The notes under the pieces were generated by a model. That model was given only the letters and a program-made list of their open reading frames with translations, did no database searches and was not told the origin of the DNA. From Peptoclostridium sp965368085 (GTDB taxonomy: Bacteria > Bacillota > Clostridia > Peptostreptococcales > Peptostreptococcaceae), in contig CBDULP010000018.1 of the NCBI GenBank assembly GCA_965368085.1, positions 1 through 50,275 of the forward strand: a stretch of 50,275 bases of DNA, read 5' to 3'. Below are positions 15,743 to 23,661 of the stretch, one piece after another (the stretch's first letter is position 1; each line of letters begins with the position of its first letter). The translations under genes were made by a program, and so were the position numbers.

Positions 15743-16654
15743 ATGATATACGAAAACATAACTAAACTTATAGGGGATACACCGGTTGTAAAACTTGGAA
15801 AAATTGCAGGAGAAGACAGCGCAGATGTATATGTGAAGCTTGAGGGATTCAATCCGGGAGGATCCATAAAGGACAGGATAGCACTCAATATGATAGAGGG
15901 AATGGAAGCGGAAGGCATTATAAAACCGGGATACACGCTTGTGGAGCCGACAAGCGGGAATACCGGGATAGGAATAGCGATGGTTGCTGCTGTAAAGGGT
16001 TACAATGTTGTACTTGTAATGCCTGAGAGCATGAGTGTTGAAAGGAGAAAGATACTTTCAGCATATGGAGCACAGCTTGTGCTCACTCCGGCGGACAAGG
16101 GAATGAAGGGTTCAATAGAAAAGGCGCAGGAGCTTGCGGACCAAAATGAAGAGTATGCACTTGTAGGCCAATTTGACAACAAGTTCAATCCGGATGCGCA
16201 CAGAAAGGCAACGGCTCTTGAGATATTAAAAGACATGGATGGAAAGCTTGATGCATTTGTTGCAGGAGTTGGAACTGGAGGTACTCTTACAGGGACTGGG
16301 GAGGTCCTTAAAAAAGAGATAGAGGGAGTAAAAATAGTGGCTGTGGAGCCTGACGACTCAGCTGTGATATCGGGGGATGCGCCAGGAGGACACAAGCTTC
16401 AGGGAATAGGAGCTGGATTTATCCCGAAGAATCTTAATGTGGATGTAATAGATGAAGTGGCAAGGATCACAAACGAGCAGGCGTTTGACATGGCGAGAAA
16501 GCTTGCAAAAGAAGAAGGGATATTCCTTGGAATATCATCTGGAGCGGCAATAAAAGCTGCATTGGATGTTGCGAAAAAGCTTGGAAAAGGCAAGAAGGTA
16601 CTTGTGATAGCGCCTGATGGAGGAGAAAAATACCTGAGCACTGAGCTTTACTAA
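15743..16654 (+). CDS. cysK: cysteine synthase A (O-acetylserine sulfhydrylase)
   Basis: PLP enzyme that makes cysteine from O-acetylserine and sulfide. The PLP lysine is K43 in NPGGSIKDRIA; the substrate loop PTSGNTGIG and the phosphate-binding GVGTGGTLTG are present. 303 aa is normal. GGGAGGG precedes ATG. Expression should depend on uncharged tRNA-Cys through the two T-boxes upstream. cysE follows 26 nt downstream. Confidence 0.96.
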   Translation: MIYENITKLIGDTPVVKLGKIAGEDSADVYVKLEGFNPGGSIKDRIALNMIEGMEAEGIIKPGYTLVEPTSGNTGIGIAMVAAVKGYNVVLVMPESMSVERRKILSAYGAQLVLTPADKGMKGSIEKAQELADQNEEYALVGQFDNKFNPDAHRKATALEILKDMDGKLDAFVAGVGTGGTLTGTGEVLKKEIEGVKIVAVEPDDSAVISGDAPGGHKLQGIGAGFIPKNLNVDVIDEVARITNEQAFDMARKLAKEEGIFLGISSGAAIKAALDVAKKLGKGKKVLVIAPDGGEKYLSTELY

Positions 16655-16680
16655 TAATATTAATATCAGGAGGTAGCCGT

Positions 16681-17232
16681 ATGAGAGACTATATAAAAAC
16701 ATACATGGAAAAGGATCCGGCTGCAAACAGCGGCCTGGAAATATTACTGACGTACCCGGGGCTTCATGCTACACTAGTCCACAGATTCTCACATTTTCTG
16801 TATAAAAAGGGGCTTAACTTTTTGCCGAGGGTGATTTCGATAATCATGAGATTCTTAACTGGAGTGGAAATCCACCCGGGAGCTCAAATAGGGAAAAGGC
16901 TTTTCATAGACCACGGAATGGGAATAGTAATAGGAGAGACTGCTGAAATAGGCGATGATGTTACGCTGTACCATGGAGTGACTCTTGGCGGAACTGGAAA
17001 AGACAAGGGCAAAAGGCATCCTACGGTTGGAAATAATGTCGTTATATCGGCAGGGGCGAAAGTACTCGGGCCTATAAAAATAGGAGACCACTCCAAAGTG
17101 GGCGCAAATTCTGTAGTGCTGAGAGAAGTACCTCCTCACAGCACAGTGGTCGGAATACCTGGAAAAATAGTTAAAATAAACGGAATAAGGGTTTTTGATG
17201 AAGTGGAGGCTGAAAAAAAGGCCATTGTATGA
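16681..17232 (+). CDS. cysE: serine O-acetyltransferase
   Basis: Makes O-acetylserine from serine and acetyl-CoA for CysK. A left-handed beta-helix of hexapeptide repeats is clear, including HPGAQIGKRLFIDHG and GVTLGGTGKDKGKRHPTVG (read from residue about 62 onward), with the catalytic His in DHG and YHGVTLGG. At 183 aa it is the short Gram-positive form lacking much of the N-terminal helical domain. AGGAGG precedes ATG. It shares the cysK transcript and forms a complete two-step pathway. Confidence 0.95.
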   Translation: MRDYIKTYMEKDPAANSGLEILLTYPGLHATLVHRFSHFLYKKGLNFLPRVISIIMRFLTGVEIHPGAQIGKRLFIDHGMGIVIGETAEIGDDVTLYHGVTLGGTGKDKGKRHPTVGNNVVISAGAKVLGPIKIGDHSKVGANSVVLREVPPHSTVVGIPGKIVKINGIRVFDEVEAEKKAIV

Positions 17233-17249
17233 ACAGATGACAAGAAGTA

Positions 17250-17285
17250 AAAAGACGACCTGCAAATTTTGCAGGTCGTCTTTTG
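17250..17285. terminator. bidirectional terminator
   Basis: AAGACGACCTGCAAA (17252-17266) and TTTGCAGGTCGTCTT (17268-17282) are perfect arms, with T-rich sequence on the plus side and an A-run giving T on the minus side. It serves both cysE and the converging protease gene. Confidence 0.9.
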
Positions 17286-18410
17286 TTAGCTGTGGAGTTC
17301 ATTGTATATTGATATATATTTTATTAGATCTGTCTTTGAAAGTATTCCTATTAAAATATTATTTTCCATAACCAGGAACCGTCCGAGTTCATTTGCAGAC
17401 ATCATCCGAAGGGCGTTTTGAGCCGGCTCGTCAGGGGATATTATGAACCTTTTGTCCAGTGGTTCATACACCTGTTGAACTAGTATGTTCTCAATGTCCT
17501 TTTCATTTACAGACCTTAAAGACTTGAGCATTATAGCTCCGACTATCTTGCCGTCTTCTTCCACAGGGAAAAATGGATGCTTGTAGTGGTAGAAAAAATC
17601 CCTGAGAACATCGGATACGCTCATGTGAAGACCTACAGTAAGCACAGGCGATGTCATTATGTCTCTGACAGTAAGATTGTGGAATAGCTTTTCAAAAAGC
17701 GCATTTTGATAGGATGACTGTGATGACTGGCCTATGAAAATCCCTATGAATATAAGCCATACTCCGTTTAAGAGGTTTCCGCCGAGTATGTTAATTATAC
17801 CAAGCATCATCAAACCGTAAGAAAATATTGTGCCTGAAGAGCCTGCAACCCTTGTAGCGTATACCCTGTCTTTTTTGATCGCCCATATTATGGCTGTGAG
17901 TATGCGCCCGCCGTCAAGTGGAAGCGCTGGAAAAAGGTTGAATATTGCAAGGACAAGGTTCATCTGTCCTATTAAAATCAAGGGAGCTGTGATTGGATCT
18001 GAAATTCCTGCTGACTGCAAGAAATTACCTGTGAATGTGAATACTCCAAACAAGAAAACGCTCATAAGCGGACCTGCTATTGCTATTAAAAATTCTTTTT
18101 TGGGAGAGTCTGCTTCCTTTTCTATATATGCAAGTCCCCCGAATATGAAAAGTGATATTTTGCTCACAGGAATTCCGTAGTGGATAGAAACCATGGAGTG
18201 TGAAAGTTCATGAAGAAGAACTGAAACAAACAGCATTATTGCAAGGCTTGCTCCTTCCATCCAATATAGGGAACCTGGCCAGTCAGGAAAATAAGAAGGA
18301 AAGTAAAAGTTTGAGAACATGAATGTAATTAAAAGAAATATGATTATCCAGTTGTAATTTATCTCTATGTCTATTTTTTTTATGCTTCCTATTCTTATTG
18401 AATTTGCCAT
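17286..18410 (-). CDS. site-2 protease family (M50) with two CBS domains
   Basis: Intramembrane zinc metalloprotease of the SpoIVFB/YydH-like M50B type. The zinc motif HELSH (about 67-71) and the third-ligand motif NLFPALPLDGGR (about 155-166) are intact. About six membrane helices cover residues 10-215, and two CBS domains (about 235-374), which usually bind adenosine nucleotides, form the cytoplasmic tail. ATG 18410 is chosen because GGGGGG lies 6 nt upstream; an ATG at 18416 abuts that run. The substrate is unknown; SpoIVFB, a related CBS-bearing protease, processes pro-sigma-K during sporulation. Confidence 0.88.
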   Translation of the reverse strand: MANSIRIGSIKKIDIEINYNWIIIFLLITFMFSNFYFPSYFPDWPGSLYWMEGASLAIMLFVSVLLHELSHSMVSIHYGIPVSKISLFIFGGLAYIEKEADSPKKEFLIAIAGPLMSVFLFGVFTFTGNFLQSAGISDPITAPLILIGQMNLVLAIFNLFPALPLDGGRILTAIIWAIKKDRVYATRVAGSSGTIFSYGLMMLGIINILGGNLLNGVWLIFIGIFIGQSSQSSYQNALFEKLFHNLTVRDIMTSPVLTVGLHMSVSDVLRDFFYHYKHPFFPVEEDGKIVGAIMLKSLRSVNEKDIENILVQQVYEPLDKRFIISPDEPAQNALRMMSANELGRFLVMENNILIGILSKTDLIKYISIYNELHS

Positions 18411-18555
18411 ATCCATCCCCCCTGCATATTTATTTTGGCCTGTATAGCTTATATACCCACAGCCGGTGTAAAACAATATTTATTTGGAAAACTGCATGAT
18501 TTGGGTAATTATATAAAAGAACACTATAATGTGAAAGCACATGCGAAGGGGTGAT

Positions 18556-19473
18556 ATGGTGGAGAGTGTAATAAGTGAAAAAGTACAAGTCGGAATAAGC
18601 GCATGCATGTATGGGTGTGAAGTCAGGTACAATAAAAAAGGATGGGATATGCTGACTTATTTTGGAAGGGAAAAAGAGGCTTTTATATGGCACCCGATGT
18701 GTCCGGAGTGTATGTCTGGCCTTGGAGTTCCAAGAAGCGCCATAAGAATTACCGGCGGGAACGGATTTGACGTTTGGGATGGAAAGGCCAAGGTGAAAAC
18801 CAGCGGTGGAGAGGACATAACGGAAAGAGTGAAAAGAGGCGCCAGAATATGTATGGAGATGCTTAAAGATGCAGGGGTTTATGTGTATGTGTTCATGGAA
18901 GGAAGTCCGTCTTGCGGGGTTTACAGGACAACTCTCAAAAACAAGAGGATAGGAAAGCCGCCTGGAGTGTTTGGGGCACTTCTGCTAAATGAAGGGTTTT
19001 TCCTGATTCCGGCGGCGGATATGCAAAGTCCTGTGAGAAGATGGGACTGGAGAAGAAGGCTCCATGCATTCGTATGGGTGAAAAATCTGGAAATCGATTC
19101 AATATCGAAGCTTTATGAAATTTGGCATATAATAAAGTTTCTATGCCAGGAAATAGACAATGAGCAGGCCAGGGACATAGGCCGGGAAATTGCAGATATA
19201 AAGGGATTTGACGAAGAGCAGGTGCGGGATGTGAAAAACAGAATATTGATGATACTAAGAAGACCTTCAAGCCTCGAGCGAATAAAACACATGCTCTGGA
19301 AGAACTATTCCTTTTATAAAAAAAGTACGGGCGCTGAGATTGAAGGGATAATGGAGCCTACAGGGCTCAGGAACATGACACATATCGCGAACGAGCTTAT
19401 GGATATGGAAGTCACAATGTACAAGGAAGGTACATTTTTTGGTTCTGCTCCAATAATATACAGAAGGGGATAG
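18556..19473 (+). CDS. DUF523 domain protein with an unassigned C-terminal region
   Basis: A 305-aa protein. Residues 1-150 match DUF523: GISACMYGCEVRYN, the CPECMSGLGVPR block, and EGSPSCGVYRT, with conserved cysteines that suggest metal or Fe-S binding. The last 150 residues do not show the DUF1722 signature that often follows DUF523, and I do not recognise them. ATG 18556 follows AAGGGG; ATG 18541 overlaps the site. Function is unknown. Confidence 0.75.
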   Translation: MVESVISEKVQVGISACMYGCEVRYNKKGWDMLTYFGREKEAFIWHPMCPECMSGLGVPRSAIRITGGNGFDVWDGKAKVKTSGGEDITERVKRGARICMEMLKDAGVYVYVFMEGSPSCGVYRTTLKNKRIGKPPGVFGALLLNEGFFLIPAADMQSPVRRWDWRRRLHAFVWVKNLEIDSISKLYEIWHIIKFLCQEIDNEQARDIGREIADIKGFDEEQVRDVKNRILMILRRPSSLERIKHMLWKNYSFYKKSTGAEIEGIMEPTGLRNMTHIANELMDMEVTMYKEGTFFGSAPIIYRRG

Positions 19474-19494
19474 ATTGACTGCATGTTATGTATG

Positions 19495-19524
19495 AACCGC
19501 TATGTGGATATGCACGCGGTTTTT
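19495..19524 (+). terminator. probable terminator after the DUF523 gene
   Basis: AACCGC (19495-19500) pairs with GCGGTT (19516-19521), then TTTT. A further copy of GCGGTTCATA downstream near 19543 can pair with TATGAACCGC at 19491-19500, giving a larger inverted repeat that may serve the converging lysO genes. Confidence 0.55.
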
Positions 19525-19603
19525 AAATCTCAATAAAGCCGGGCGGTTCATATCATGCACATGCTTTTTTTAGGTTTGATATAATTTTGAACATATGTAT
19601 ATA

Positions 19604-20200
19604 TTACAATGAGTAAAAAAATGAAACCAGAAGTGGAACCAGCGAGCTCAAAACAACACCGTTTATAAATGAAACTATCACTACTCCGGGAGAAGTAGAT
19701 CTTGATATAAGGGGAAGTGTCGTGTCCATTGAGGTTGCACCGGCTGGAGCGATGGCACAGTAATGTCCGATGTATTTTGCTATGAATGGAATAGACACCA
19801 CGGCAGTCACTTCGCGCAGCACATTTGTCAAAAATGCTATGGTGCCAACCTGTGCGTTCGCAAGATTTGTAAGCATTATTCCGGAGAGGCTGTACCATCC
19901 AAAGCCTGAAGCTATTGAAAGGCTTATATTGCTTGGAATACCAAATATGATTCCGGTGGCAAGTCCGCCAATAAGGCTTCCGGAGACTATTGAAATCGGA
20001 ACGATTATAGCCGCAGCCCCGCTGTTTTTTATGTCGCGTATTATATTCTTGTTTGACCCAACTTCTATTCCAACGAGCAGAAGCAGTATGTCAAGTGAAA
20101 TTGTGGCTATGCTGTCAAGGTGGGAAACCATAATTTCGGGCATTATGAATTTTCCGCAAAATATTCCAGCGATTATTGAAAGCACTATGGTCAAAGTCAA
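19604..20200 (-). CDS. lysO: lysine exporter LysO, C-terminal part (separate ORF)
   Basis: A 198-aa membrane protein matching the larger C-terminal part of LysO (DUF340), which exports lysine in E. coli. The block GFGWYSLSGIML and the TNVLREVTAVVSIPFIAKYIG segment (shortened here to TNVLREV) are typical. TTG 20200 is the start, 9 nt after GGGGG. It begins two bases after the stop of the 93-aa ORF in another frame, so the two halves are distinct chains and probably assemble. This split form is known in Firmicutes. Confidence 0.82.
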   Translation of the reverse strand: MTLTIVLSIIAGIFCGKFIMPEIMVSHLDSIATISLDILLLLVGIEVGSNKNIIRDIKNSGAAAIIVPISIVSGSLIGGLATGIIFGIPSNISLSIASGFGWYSLSGIMLTNLANAQVGTIAFLTNVLREVTAVVSIPFIAKYIGHYCAIAPAGATSMDTTLPLISRSTSPGVVIVSFINGVVLSSLVPLLVSFFYSL

Positions 20201-20201
20201 T

Positions 20202-20477
20202 CTAATCGGCCCCCTTCAAAAATTTAAGGCTAGCTACAAATACGAATGCCACGCTGAAAAGCGAAGTGAGTAGCGCAAAAGAAACGGATATTGTGCCTAT
20301 TTTTGATATATTTCTTAGTATGTCATCGTTGGCTCCTATAGAGCATCCCATGGAAAAAAGAAGGAATACAACTCCAAGCTGCTGCATTTTGGAATTGAGT
20401 TTCTTGCTTTTTTCATCAAGCCCCCTGAAATAGCCTATGGCTATCCCGCCAAAAAGGAATAATATTATAGTCCACAA
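20202..20477 (-). CDS. LysO family, N-terminal part (separate small ORF)
   Basis: About 91 aa with three helices, matching the N-terminal part of LysO. TTG 20477 is preferred with GGGGGG 7 nt upstream; TTG 20483 is only 1 nt from that run. It ends with TAG at 20202-20204, immediately before the second lysO ORF. Since both parts have their own ribosome binding site, a natural split is more likely than a frameshift. Confidence 0.75.
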   Translation of the reverse strand: MWTIILFLFGGIAIGYFRGLDEKSKKLNSKMQQLGVVFLLFSMGCSIGANDDILRNISKIGTISVSFALLTSLFSVAFVFVASLKFLKGAD

Positions 20478-20525
20478 ATTCAAGCCCCCCTAACATATGT
20501 ATAATCCAACAAGTATAATATACAT

Positions 20526-20558
20526 AATAAAGCCTTCGCATGCAATATACGAAGGCTT
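20526..20558 (-). terminator. terminator of the TVP38/Fe-S operon (minus strand)
   Basis: AAGCCTTCG (20530-20538) and CGAAGGCTT (20550-20558) form a perfect 9-bp stem. On the minus strand it is followed by TATTA, a weak T-run, 24 nt after the stop codon of the gene at 20582. Confidence 0.65.
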
Positions 20559-20581
20559 GGTGTAAAGTGATATTATTTTTT

Positions 20582-21253
20582 CTATTCCGGAGAACTTTCA
20601 AATGTACGGGACAGAAAATTATTTTTAACAAATGCTGCAACGGCAAACAGTGCCACTAGTATGACTATTGAAAGGTAAAAGCCTCTCGAGCCAACATTGG
20701 CCGACTGGGCTCCAAGGTTTGCATATGCAAATATGCCGGGAATGGTTCCAACAACTGTAGCAGTTATGAAGTTTTTGAACTTTATCTTTGAAAGCCCCGC
20801 ACCGTAGCTTATGACGTCAAAAGGAAAAAGCGGTATGAACCTCAAAAGAAGTATTATAAGGAATGCGTTTTTTTCAAGCTGCCTTTCGAATTTGGATATA
20901 TCGTGTTTTACCAGCTTTTCTATTACGCCTTTTCCGAGAAATCTTGCTAAGTAAAATGAAAGGGTGGCTCCGCAAAGCGCGCCTATCATTATGAACAGGA
21001 AACCCTTGTAAATTCCGAATATAAGCCCCCCGGCTATTGCAAGTATCGAATCTGGGAAGAATGTAAGAGGAACAAGAGTAAAAAGTATTATGAACACAAT
21101 TGGAGCCAGTGGTCCAAATGAATCCACATAATTTTTCACTTCTTCCGGCCCGAAGCCCTTTATTACATTGAATTTGTTTAAAGTATAAAGTAGTATTAAA
21201 ATAATTGAAGCCGAAGCTGCAAATTTAATTATTGAAGATTTTTTATTGCGCAT
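20582..21253 (-). CDS. TVP38/TMEM64 (VTT) family membrane protein
   Basis: A 223-aa protein with about six helices. The family core is present: the F-P-x-x-x-LAIAGGLIFG re-entrant segment, GATLSFYLARFLG, the RFIPLFPFDVISYGAGL motif, and GTIPGIF. AGGAGGG precedes ATG. It is second in a minus-strand operon after the Fe-S protein. Relatives of the DedA/TVP38 group are lipid scramblases or transporters; some were proposed to take up selenite. The substrate is not known here. Confidence 0.85.
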   Translation of the reverse strand: MRNKKSSIIKFAASASIILILLYTLNKFNVIKGFGPEEVKNYVDSFGPLAPIVFIILFTLVPLTFFPDSILAIAGGLIFGIYKGFLFIMIGALCGATLSFYLARFLGKGVIEKLVKHDISKFERQLEKNAFLIILLLRFIPLFPFDVISYGAGLSKIKFKNFITATVVGTIPGIFAYANLGAQSANVGSRGFYLSIVILVALFAVAAFVKNNFLSRTFESSPE

Positions 21254-21263
21254 ATTATCCCTC

Positions 21264-22406
21264 CTAAATCCTGTCTGCCATGAGCTTGCCTTTGTATCTG
21301 TTTATCCATTTGCCTACAAATCCCGGTCTTTTCTGATCTAAATCAGAGCATCTCTCTTCCACAGGGAAAAGAATATCCAGCAGATGGACAGTCCTGGCGC
21401 CTCCTCTTTGCATCGATTCGGCGCAGGCCTGGCAATAAGTGAGTATATAGTCCGCATCCGACTCCCCAGCCCTTTTTTCCATCTGGCGCACTGCTATTTC
21501 AGGATTTGTAAGACCTATCATCCCGCCTTGTCCGCAGCAAGGAGTTTTTGAACGGCTACTTTCAAATTCTGTAGTATGCACTTCGAGTTTGCTGCAAAGC
21601 GTTCTTACCGAATCGTGAACTGAATGGAGATTTCTCGTGGGGCAAGGATCGTGTATTGAAAATGTCAAGCCATCAAGAATATCTGAACCTGAAACGCCTT
21701 TTGGAAGACCTTTCTCGGCCATGACCTCCCAAAGTGATACTACATCTATATTAGGGCTGTTTTTTGAAATTGTATTATAGCAGTTCGGGCAGGCGGTTAT
21801 TACGGTAGTGCATCCGCAGGATTTCATTTCTTTTTCAAGATTGCCGTAATACTGCTTGAAAGAAGACACGTCTCCAACTGAATCTGTAGGTTTGCCGCAG
21901 CAGTGAAGAAGCACTCCGCAGTCTTCGAAATTGGATTTCATATATTCATGTATTCGAGGTATCAAATCCGGCCTGTATGATACAAGGCTGCAGCCCGGCA
22001 TGAATCCCACTTTGAAATTTTTTGACCCGAACTTCCCCCGTATTGAAGTGAAGTGCTTTGAAAAGCTCAATTTTTGATGCTTTGCAACCGCATTAAGTCC
22101 CTTTGAAAGAGTTTTTGACCTCGTGTCCTTCGATTGAACTATATCCATTCTCATATGGAAGAATATATCCTTGAAGTCAAGGCCTTTAGGGCACACGCTT
22201 GAGCAGTACGTGCAGAGCGTGCATGAGTAGGGCAGTGAAATCTGAAGCTTTTCCCCTCTGGCGATTTTTTCCCAGAGCTCTTTTGGCGATGAGCAAAACT
22301 CATCAAGCATGGGGCAGTTTTTCATGCAAAGTTTGCAGTCTATGCATGCACCTGCCGATTCATGCGCTTTTTGTCTTACTTCTTTTGTAGAATCGAAAAA
22401 ATTCAT
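21264..22406 (-). CDS. Fe-S protein with two CCG domains (HdrD/GlpC-like)
   Basis: A 380-aa cytosolic electron-transfer protein. Two ferredoxin-type clusters lie at the N-terminus, CIDCKLCMKNCP (about 21-32) and CTLCTYCSSVCP (about 61-72). Two cysteine-rich CCG domains follow: GCSLVSYRP ... HCCGKP ... ACPNCYN and DPCPTRN ... PCCGQGG ... YCQAC. This layout is that of GlpC/HdrD/LutA-type subunits that handle disulfides or lactate and glycerol phosphate. No flavin partner is adjacent. It is 10 nt ahead of a TVP38 gene and divergent from a second TVP38 gene and the selenocysteine rhodanese. Confidence 0.85.
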   Translation of the reverse strand: MNFFDSTKEVRQKAHESAGACIDCKLCMKNCPMLDEFCSSPKELWEKIARGEKLQISLPYSCTLCTYCSSVCPKGLDFKDIFFHMRMDIVQSKDTRSKTLSKGLNAVAKHQKLSFSKHFTSIRGKFGSKNFKVGFMPGCSLVSYRPDLIPRIHEYMKSNFEDCGVLLHCCGKPTDSVGDVSSFKQYYGNLEKEMKSCGCTTVITACPNCYNTISKNSPNIDVVSLWEVMAEKGLPKGVSGSDILDGLTFSIHDPCPTRNLHSVHDSVRTLCSKLEVHTTEFESSRSKTPCCGQGGMIGLTNPEIAVRQMEKRAGESDADYILTYCQACAESMQRGGARTVHLLDILFPVEERCSDLDQKRPGFVGKWINRYKGKLMADRI

Positions 22407-22932
22407 ATTTAAAACCTCTTTTATAATACTAAATTATTATAGAAAGTTCTTATTAATGAATATTGACTAATAAACTATTTCTATAACTGGGTTGTGGTGA
22501 AAGCTTGAAATTCACATTAAATTCAATTTAAAACTACAGCTGACAAAGCAGATGTCCATTTGAATATAAACCCAAAACCCAGTTAAGGGAAAAGGTAGAC
22601 CACGGTAGTACTAGAAATTGGACAATGCGAGTATGTGCAATTTAATAATATACAAAAGAAAAAATAAGTCAAGCTTTAATTTAGTACTATTTTTAAGCTG
22701 TATTCACATAAATATATGTCAATGTTTTCATGTTGAAAATGACGATTTTTTTTATTATAATCGATGTTGTCAATGGATATATTTTGTTTAGGTCAAATTT
22801 TTTATGGGTATGTGCGTATGCTTTAACTGTGAAATACAATGATACTGATTGGAAAAAATATCGATTCACAGGTTTGTTTTCATATGCTAACGATAAAAAT
22901 TATTAATTGATTTAATAATAGAAAGGAGTTGT
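22407..22932. other. divergent intergenic region with a long-range inverted repeat
   Basis: About 525 nt between two divergent operons, without a gene. TAACTGGGTT (22484-22493) and AACCCAGTTA (22576-22585) form a perfect 10-bp stem around an 82-nt loop. I cannot assign it to a riboswitch class. The part nearest the plus-strand gene is AT-rich and carries no clear -35/-10 pair. Confidence 0.4.
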
Positions 22933-23661
22933 ATGTTTGTGAAAGGTAATGAAAAGAAATCCTTATTTCTTAAAATAGGAATAATCGCTATTGTGATAGC
23001 GTCATATTTTTTGATAGAGCCATTGAGGAGAAATGTAAAGCAGGCGCTTTTCATAATGAAAAACGTGGACGTGGGACTTGTAAAAGGATATATAAAATCA
23101 TTCGGAATACTGGCGCCAACCGTATCGTTCCTGCTTATGGTCCTTCAGTCAATAGTGGCACCGCTTCCGGCGTTTATAATAACATTTGCAAATGCGAGCC
23201 TGTTTGGATGGGTAAAAGGTGCGGCGCTTTCATGGTCGAGTGCCATGGCGGGTGCAGTGCTTTGCTTTTATATAGCAAGGTTTTATGGCAGGGAAGTTGT
23301 GGAAAAGCTTACGAGCAAGTTTGCGCTTGAAGGTATAGACAAATTTTTTGAAAGATACGGAAAATACGCAATACTTGTGGCAAGGCTTCTTCCATTCATG
23401 TCATTTGACATAGTAAGCTACGGAGCAGGCCTTACTTCAATGGGATTTTGGGAATTTTTCTGGGCAACAGGCCTTGGACAGCTTCCGGCTACGCTTATAT
23501 ATTCATACATAGGCGAAATGCTTTCAGGAGGAATTAAAAAGTTTGTGTTTGCTCTGCTTATGCTGTTTTCGCTGAGCATTCTAATATTTTTATTCAAAAA
23601 GGTCTGGGAAGACAAAAACAGACGGAAGAATTTGGAAGGAGATGGAGAAAAAAGTGCTTAA
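22933..23661 (+). CDS. TVP38/TMEM64 (VTT) family membrane protein, second copy
   Basis: A 242-aa protein of the same family as the one at 20582, but only moderately similar, so not a recent duplicate. LPAFIITFANASLFGWVKG, the GAVLCFYIARFYG segment, ARLLPFMSFDIVSYGAGL and GLGQLPATL are the family blocks. AGGAG (22924-22928) lies 4 nt before ATG 22933 and 10 nt before GTG 22939; either start is possible. Its 3' end overlaps the rhodanese gene by 8 nt, so the two are translationally coupled and likely work together. Confidence 0.85.
   Translation: MFVKGNEKKSLFLKIGIIAIVIASYFLIEPLRRNVKQALFIMKNVDVGLVKGYIKSFGILAPTVSFLLMVLQSIVAPLPAFIITFANASLFGWVKGAALSWSSAMAGAVLCFYIARFYGREVVEKLTSKFALEGIDKFFERYGKYAILVARLLPFMSFDIVSYGAGLTSMGFWEFFWATGLGQLPATLIYSYIGEMLSGGIKKFVFALLMLFSLSILIFLFKKVWEDKNRRKNLEGDGEKSA

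Noticed and set aside
19604..20477. LysO as a single gene broken by a frameshift
   Set aside because: Both parts have their own ribosome binding site and start codon, lengths fit the known split form in Firmicutes, and there is no further decay.
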